This document shows, in pieces, positions 4,944-5,395 of a stretch of 5,395 bases of DNA. How positions within the stretch are numbered: position 1 is the stretch's first letter; every line of letters starts with the position of its first letter. The stretch is from JBMNTQ01 sp050945815 (lineage in GTDB: Bacteria; Bacillota; Clostridia; Christensenellales; JBMNTQ01). Location of the stretch: positions 1 to 5,395 of the forward strand of contig JBMNTQ010000141.1 in NCBI GenBank assembly GCA_050945815.1, in the 5' to 3' direction. A program made the position numbers and the translations under genes. Below the pieces are notes generated by a model. That model did not search any database. It saw only the letters and a program-made list of their open reading frames with translations, and was not told where the DNA came from.

Positions 4944-5395
4944 TTACAGAATCTTCCTGTCCGTCGCTTCTGCAACTTTTCTCAGGCTTGTCATAAGCTG
5001 CCGGAAGTCGTCGGGATCAAGTGACTGGTAGCCGTCGCAGAGAGCCTCACCGGGCTTGTAATGCACTTCCATGATAAGACCGTCGGCACCGGCTGCAACA
5101 GCTGCCCGTGCCATGGTCGGAACCATCCAGCTGTGACCTGTTCCGTGACTGGGGTCTACTATCACCGGGAGATGCGACATGTGCTTGAGCATAGGAACTG
5201 CATTGAGATCGAGGGTGTTCCTGGTGGTGGGTTCAAAAGTGCGGATTCCGCGCTCGCAGAGTATCACCTGGTCGTTGCCCTGGCTGAGGATATATTCCGC
5301 GGCAAGCAGGAATTCCTCTATGGTGGCCATCATGCCCCTCTTCAGGAGGATAGGCTTGCGCGACATTCCTGCTTCCTTAAGAAGGGGATAGTTCT
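4944..5395 (-). CDS. aroF: 3-deoxy-7-phosphoheptulonate (DAHP) synthase, type I-beta, C-terminal part (partial)
   Basis: This enzyme catalyses the first step of the shikimate pathway, joining phosphoenolpyruvate and erythrose 4-phosphate to make DAHP. The reading frame stays open to the window edge, so the N-terminus is missing and 149 residues are visible, starting NYPLLKEAG. The ATG at 5366 is internal: the codons before it continue family sequence (NYPLLKEAGMSRKPILLKRG). Visible active-site elements in segment numbering are KRG (18-20), CERG (46-49), the metal-ligand His83 in DPSHGTG, Glu109 in MEVH and Asp120 in CDGYQSL. These correspond to the barrel and metal site of the Thermotoga/Bacillus-type enzyme. 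The metal-ligand cysteine would lie upstream of the window. The protein ends soon after the barrel (ATDRKIL), so there is no C-terminal chorismate mutase domain. Whether it has an N-terminal regulatory ferredoxin-like domain cannot be seen. Confidence 0.93.
   Translation of the reverse strand, partial: NYPLLKEAGMSRKPILLKRGMMATIEEFLLAAEYILSQGNDQVILCERGIRTFEPTTRNTLDLNAVPMLKHMSHLPVIVDPSHGTGHSWMVPTMARAAVAAGADGLIMEVHYKPGEALCDGYQSLDPDDFRQLMTSLRKVAEATDRKIL

Overview
The window looks like a piece of a Bacteroidetes (probably Bacteroidales-like) chromosome. The main reasons are a TonB-dependent receptor with an N-terminal CarboxypepD_reg-like domain, a candidate promoter of the Bacteroidetes TTG-N21-TAnnTTTG type, few recognisable Shine-Dalgarno sequences, and a TPP-riboswitch/receptor/PnuT arrangement typical of that phylum. 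The taxonomic call is inference; there is no rRNA or other marker here.

Layout. Positions 1-89 (+) hold the last 28 codons of a gene ending in one membrane helix and a basic tail. Facing it at 122-535 (-) is a small lipoprotein of unknown function. At 601-1131 (-) is ogt, an O6-alkylguanine-DNA alkyltransferase with all key residues present. It lies 20 bases downstream of a DUF3052-like gene (1152-1577, -), so the two probably form one operon. The 197-base divergent region 1578-1774 carries a candidate promoter overlapping a perfect 7-bp inverted repeat, then a clear TPP riboswitch (1662-1743). After it come a TonB-dependent outer-membrane receptor (1775-4198, +) and, 4 bases on, a PnuC/PnuT-family inner-membrane transporter (4203-4865, +). 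At 4944-5395 (-) is the 3' part of a type I-beta DAHP synthase gene, convergent with pnuT.

How it works together. The central unit is a thiamin-scavenging operon: the receptor should bring thiamin across the outer membrane, PnuT across the inner membrane, and TPP sensed by the leader RNA should shut the operon down. The thiamin pyrophosphokinase gene that often completes this cluster is not here.

The most unusual element is inside pnuT. Fourteen back-to-back 7-base units (4433-4530, consensus GGGC[A/G]CA, no indels) encode a Gly/His/Ala/Gln-rich heptapeptide repeat in the loop after the third membrane helix. Because 7 is not a multiple of 3, gain or loss of one unit would truncate the transporter, and the evenly spaced GGG runs form a canonical G-quadruplex motif. 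No new multi-gene system is evident.
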